Program-made: the position numbers and the translations under genes
In this document: positions 35,167-36,609 of the stretch, piece by piece
How positions within the stretch are numbered: the first letter of the stretch is position 1
How the letters are laid out: the number at the start of each line of letters is the position of its first letter
Source: a virus
Reading direction: 5' to 3' (one strand)
Virus record (IMG/VR): IMGVR_UViG_3300033388_001888
Coordinates: 1 to 36,609 of that record
DNA: 36,609 nt
Notes under the pieces: model-generated
Database searches by the model: none
What the model was told of the DNA's origin: nothing
The model's input: only the letters and a program-made list of their open reading frames with translations

Positions 35167-35352
35167 ATGAACCAGAATTATATACAGATATTCAAAAACA
35201 AAGCAGGTGGAATAACCATTGGATATTCCAAACCTGATCTCGATAGTGAAACTAACGAAATGGAAGATATACAAATACTATCTATAGATATTGAAGATGC
35301 CGATTCAATAGGCCAAGCGCTACAAAATATAGACTTTGACGACGAGGACTAA
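35167..35352 (+). CDS. Hypothetical acidic protein (61 aa)
   Basis: TTAGGA site before ATG 35167. MNQNYIQIFKNKAGGITIGYSKPDL begins with beta strands; the end (IEDADSIGQALQNIDFDDED) is strongly acidic. Ends four bases before the replication initiator ATG, whose GAGGA site lies in its last codons. Unrecognised; could be a DNA mimic or replication accessory. Confidence 0.65.
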   Translation: MNQNYIQIFKNKAGGITIGYSKPDLDSETNEMEDIQILSIDIEDADSIGQALQNIDFDDED

Positions 35353-35356
35353 CATC

Positions 35357-36049
35357 ATGTCAGGCTGGCTAAAGCTACATAGGCAACTTAAAGATTGGGA
35401 ATGGTACGACGATATCAACACTTCGCGTTTGTTTATCCATTGCCTCATAAGAGCTAATTTTAAAGATACTAAATGGAAAGGCCAGGAGGTTTTAAAGGGG
35501 TCGTTTATAACGTCATTAGACACGTTAAGGCAAGAAACTAACTTAACAATAAGCCAATTAAGGACAGCATTTAGTAAACTTGAAAGCACAGGCGAGATAG
35601 AGATGAAATCGCAAGCCAGAAGCCGCACCGTTACTGTGGTTAGGTATGATTTATATCAAGGTGATAGCAAGCTCGATGAAGATGAGATCAATACGAAATC
35701 GCAAGCTAATCGAGATGAGATCGCAACAGGTATAGAACTTAATAACTTAATAACTAAAGAAGTTAAGAAAACAACACCTGATCGCTTCGCTGAATTTTGG
35801 AATTTGTACGGTAAGAAAACTGACTCATCCAAATGTAAATCAAAGTTTAGCAAGTTATCGGTTGCCGATATCGACCTGTTATTCGATAAGTTACCAGCTT
35901 ACATAAAATCCACACCTGACAAACAATATCGTAAAAACCCGATCACCTGGTTAAACGGTAAATGCTGGAATGATGAGATCATAAATAACAATCAAGCTAA
36001 ATCAACTCACACTTTTGAAACACAAAACTATACATCAGGGAAATTTTAA
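35357..36049 (+). CDS. Replication initiation protein (230 aa)
   Basis: Start at MSGWLKLHRQLKDWEWYDD (35357) with GAGGA; the frame is open from 35336. The N-terminal winged-helix domain has the SGW-x-KLHR-x-L-x-DWEWY pattern of phage replisome organisers, FIHCLIRANF, then SFITSLDTLRQETNLTISQLRTAFSKLESTGEI (HTH). A DnaD/O-like C-terminus follows (RFAEFWNLYGKKTDSSKCKSKFSKL, RKNPITWLNGKCW). It should bind the origin, perhaps within its own gene, and hand DNA to the DnaC-like loader encoded two bases later. Confidence 0.85.
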   Translation: MSGWLKLHRQLKDWEWYDDINTSRLFIHCLIRANFKDTKWKGQEVLKGSFITSLDTLRQETNLTISQLRTAFSKLESTGEIEMKSQARSRTVTVVRYDLYQGDSKLDEDEINTKSQANRDEIATGIELNNLITKEVKKTTPDRFAEFWNLYGKKTDSSKCKSKFSKLSVADIDLLFDKLPAYIKSTPDKQYRKNPITWLNGKCWNDEIINNNQAKSTHTFETQNYTSGKF

Positions 36050-36051
36050 TT

Positions 36052-36609
36052 ATGCCAGTAACAGACAGCAAAGAAGATCTACCGGAATACATGGAATGCG
36101 AAAAGCATGGAAGATACCTCATTAGATTTACTGAAATGAACAGTAAGTATTTTTATACGGATTACTGCCCAACTTGCGCACATGAAGAAAAACTAATCGA
36201 AAAAGCCAAAGATAAGGAGCATGCTGAAAAAATAAAGAGAGCCATATACGAAGATACACGATTAGATGCCGGTATATCGAAGCGCAACCTACATAAAACG
36301 TTCGAGGCATACCAATGTACCAGTGAAGGCCAAACTAAGGCTAAAAACGATTGTATGCGTTATGTTAACGAATTCCCACACGATAAAAGCATGCTAATGG
36401 TTGGCGGTGTTGGTACTGGCAAAACATTGCTAGCATCAGCAATGATTGATCAAATAGTTGATAAGCATAGTTGCGAGATAATCAAACTGATTGATTTGGT
36501 TCGCTCGTTAAAGGCTACTTGGGCGAGAGATAGTGAAACGACAGAGGAAAAACTGATTAACTACTACACAAAAATTGATTTACTAGTTGTTGATGAGGTT
36601 GGCTCACAA
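36052..36609 (+). CDS. dnaC: DnaC-like helicase loader, 5' part (continues at base 115)
   Basis: First 186 codons of the 250-aa loader. It has an N-terminal Cys/His group (C16, H19, C39, C42, H44), probably a small zinc site not found in E. coli DnaC. GISKRNLHKTFEAYQ is the family block before the ATPase, then Walker A GGVGTGKT (118-125) and Walker B VVDE (179-182). The gene runs into the contig end and continues in frame from base 115. It starts two bases after the initiator stop. Confidence 0.9.
   Translation, partial: MPVTDSKEDLPEYMECEKHGRYLIRFTEMNSKYFYTDYCPTCAHEEKLIEKAKDKEHAEKIKRAIYEDTRLDAGISKRNLHKTFEAYQCTSEGQTKAKNDCMRYVNEFPHDKSMLMVGGVGTGKTLLASAMIDQIVDKHSCEIIKLIDLVRSLKATWARDSETTEEKLINYYTKIDLLVVDEVGSQ
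36496..36609. repeat. Contig-end direct repeat, right copy
   Basis: Exact copy of bases 1-114. Collapsing the two copies gives a circle of about 36,495 bp and one uninterrupted 250-codon helicase-loader gene. Confidence 0.95.

Noticed and set aside
1-36609. tRNA genes, CRISPR arrays, IS elements, integrase/att sites
   Set aside because: I looked for cloverleaf arms, regularly spaced direct repeats, transposase or recombinase motifs and found none that could be supported. The only regular repeats are coding.

Overview
The window is an essentially complete genome of a tailed, siphovirus-like bacteriophage. Its first and last 114 bases are identical (1-114 = 36496-36609), so the sequence closes into a circle of about 36,495 bp. 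The break falls inside a dnaC-like helicase-loader gene, which suggests an arbitrary cut in a circular or circularly permuted molecule rather than a physical end. The AT-rich composition, strong Shine-Dalgarno sites, Gram-negative secretion and lipoprotein signals, and protein families (PapB-like regulator, Ref-like nuclease, GTA-like tail genes) suggest a gammaproteobacterial, possibly marine, host. That host assignment is inference. No integrase, excisionase or recognisable CI-type repressor was seen, so the phage may be strictly lytic, although it carries one small Xre-type regulator.

Layout. (1) A rightward early block starts near 34.9 kb, crosses the contig ends and runs to 5.4 kb. It holds a ribbon-helix-helix protein, a replication initiator, the DnaC-like loader, several tiny proteins (zinc ribbon, HTH, membrane, exported), a PP-loop PAPS-reductase-like enzyme, a Ref-like HNH nuclease, a RusA resolvase and a lipoprotein. 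(2) A short leftward block at 34.8-33.3 kb carries a TGT/DpdA-like enzyme and small proteins. (3) A control region at 32.8-33.0 kb contains divergent promoters, nested palindromes and the Xre regulator. (4) A long leftward block runs from 32.8 to 5.4 kb. It starts with ERF annealing protein, a DUF1351-like protein, regulators, an SSB-like protein, a solo DNA methyltransferase and an endolysin, then holin candidates and terminase. It continues with an HK97-type head (portal, MuF-like, protease, capsid), head-tail connectors, tail tube, frameshifted tail chaperone, tape measure and a four-gene tail tip.

How the genes work together. The initiator and DnaC recruit host replication machinery. ERF, RusA and Ref process recombination intermediates. 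The TGT-like enzyme, the PP-loop enzyme and the methyltransferase are candidates for DNA or nucleotide modification. The virion genes make an HK97-fold head and a long flexible tail. Its tip comprises a hub with a Cys cluster and glycine-rich adhesin end, an S74 self-cleaving fibre, and two proteins built on an unusual 14-residue repeat.

Most notable points: an 18-copy 14-residue repeat protein whose repeat recurs in a nearby tail protein; a three-gene rightward moron inside the late head operon with phased operator repeats over divergent promoters; a clear -1 frameshift tail chaperone; the DpdA-like enzyme without visible preQ0 synthesis genes; and a densely palindromic control region. Apart from the short intergenic regions listed, the genome is packed, and no gene-free stretch exceeds 300 bases.
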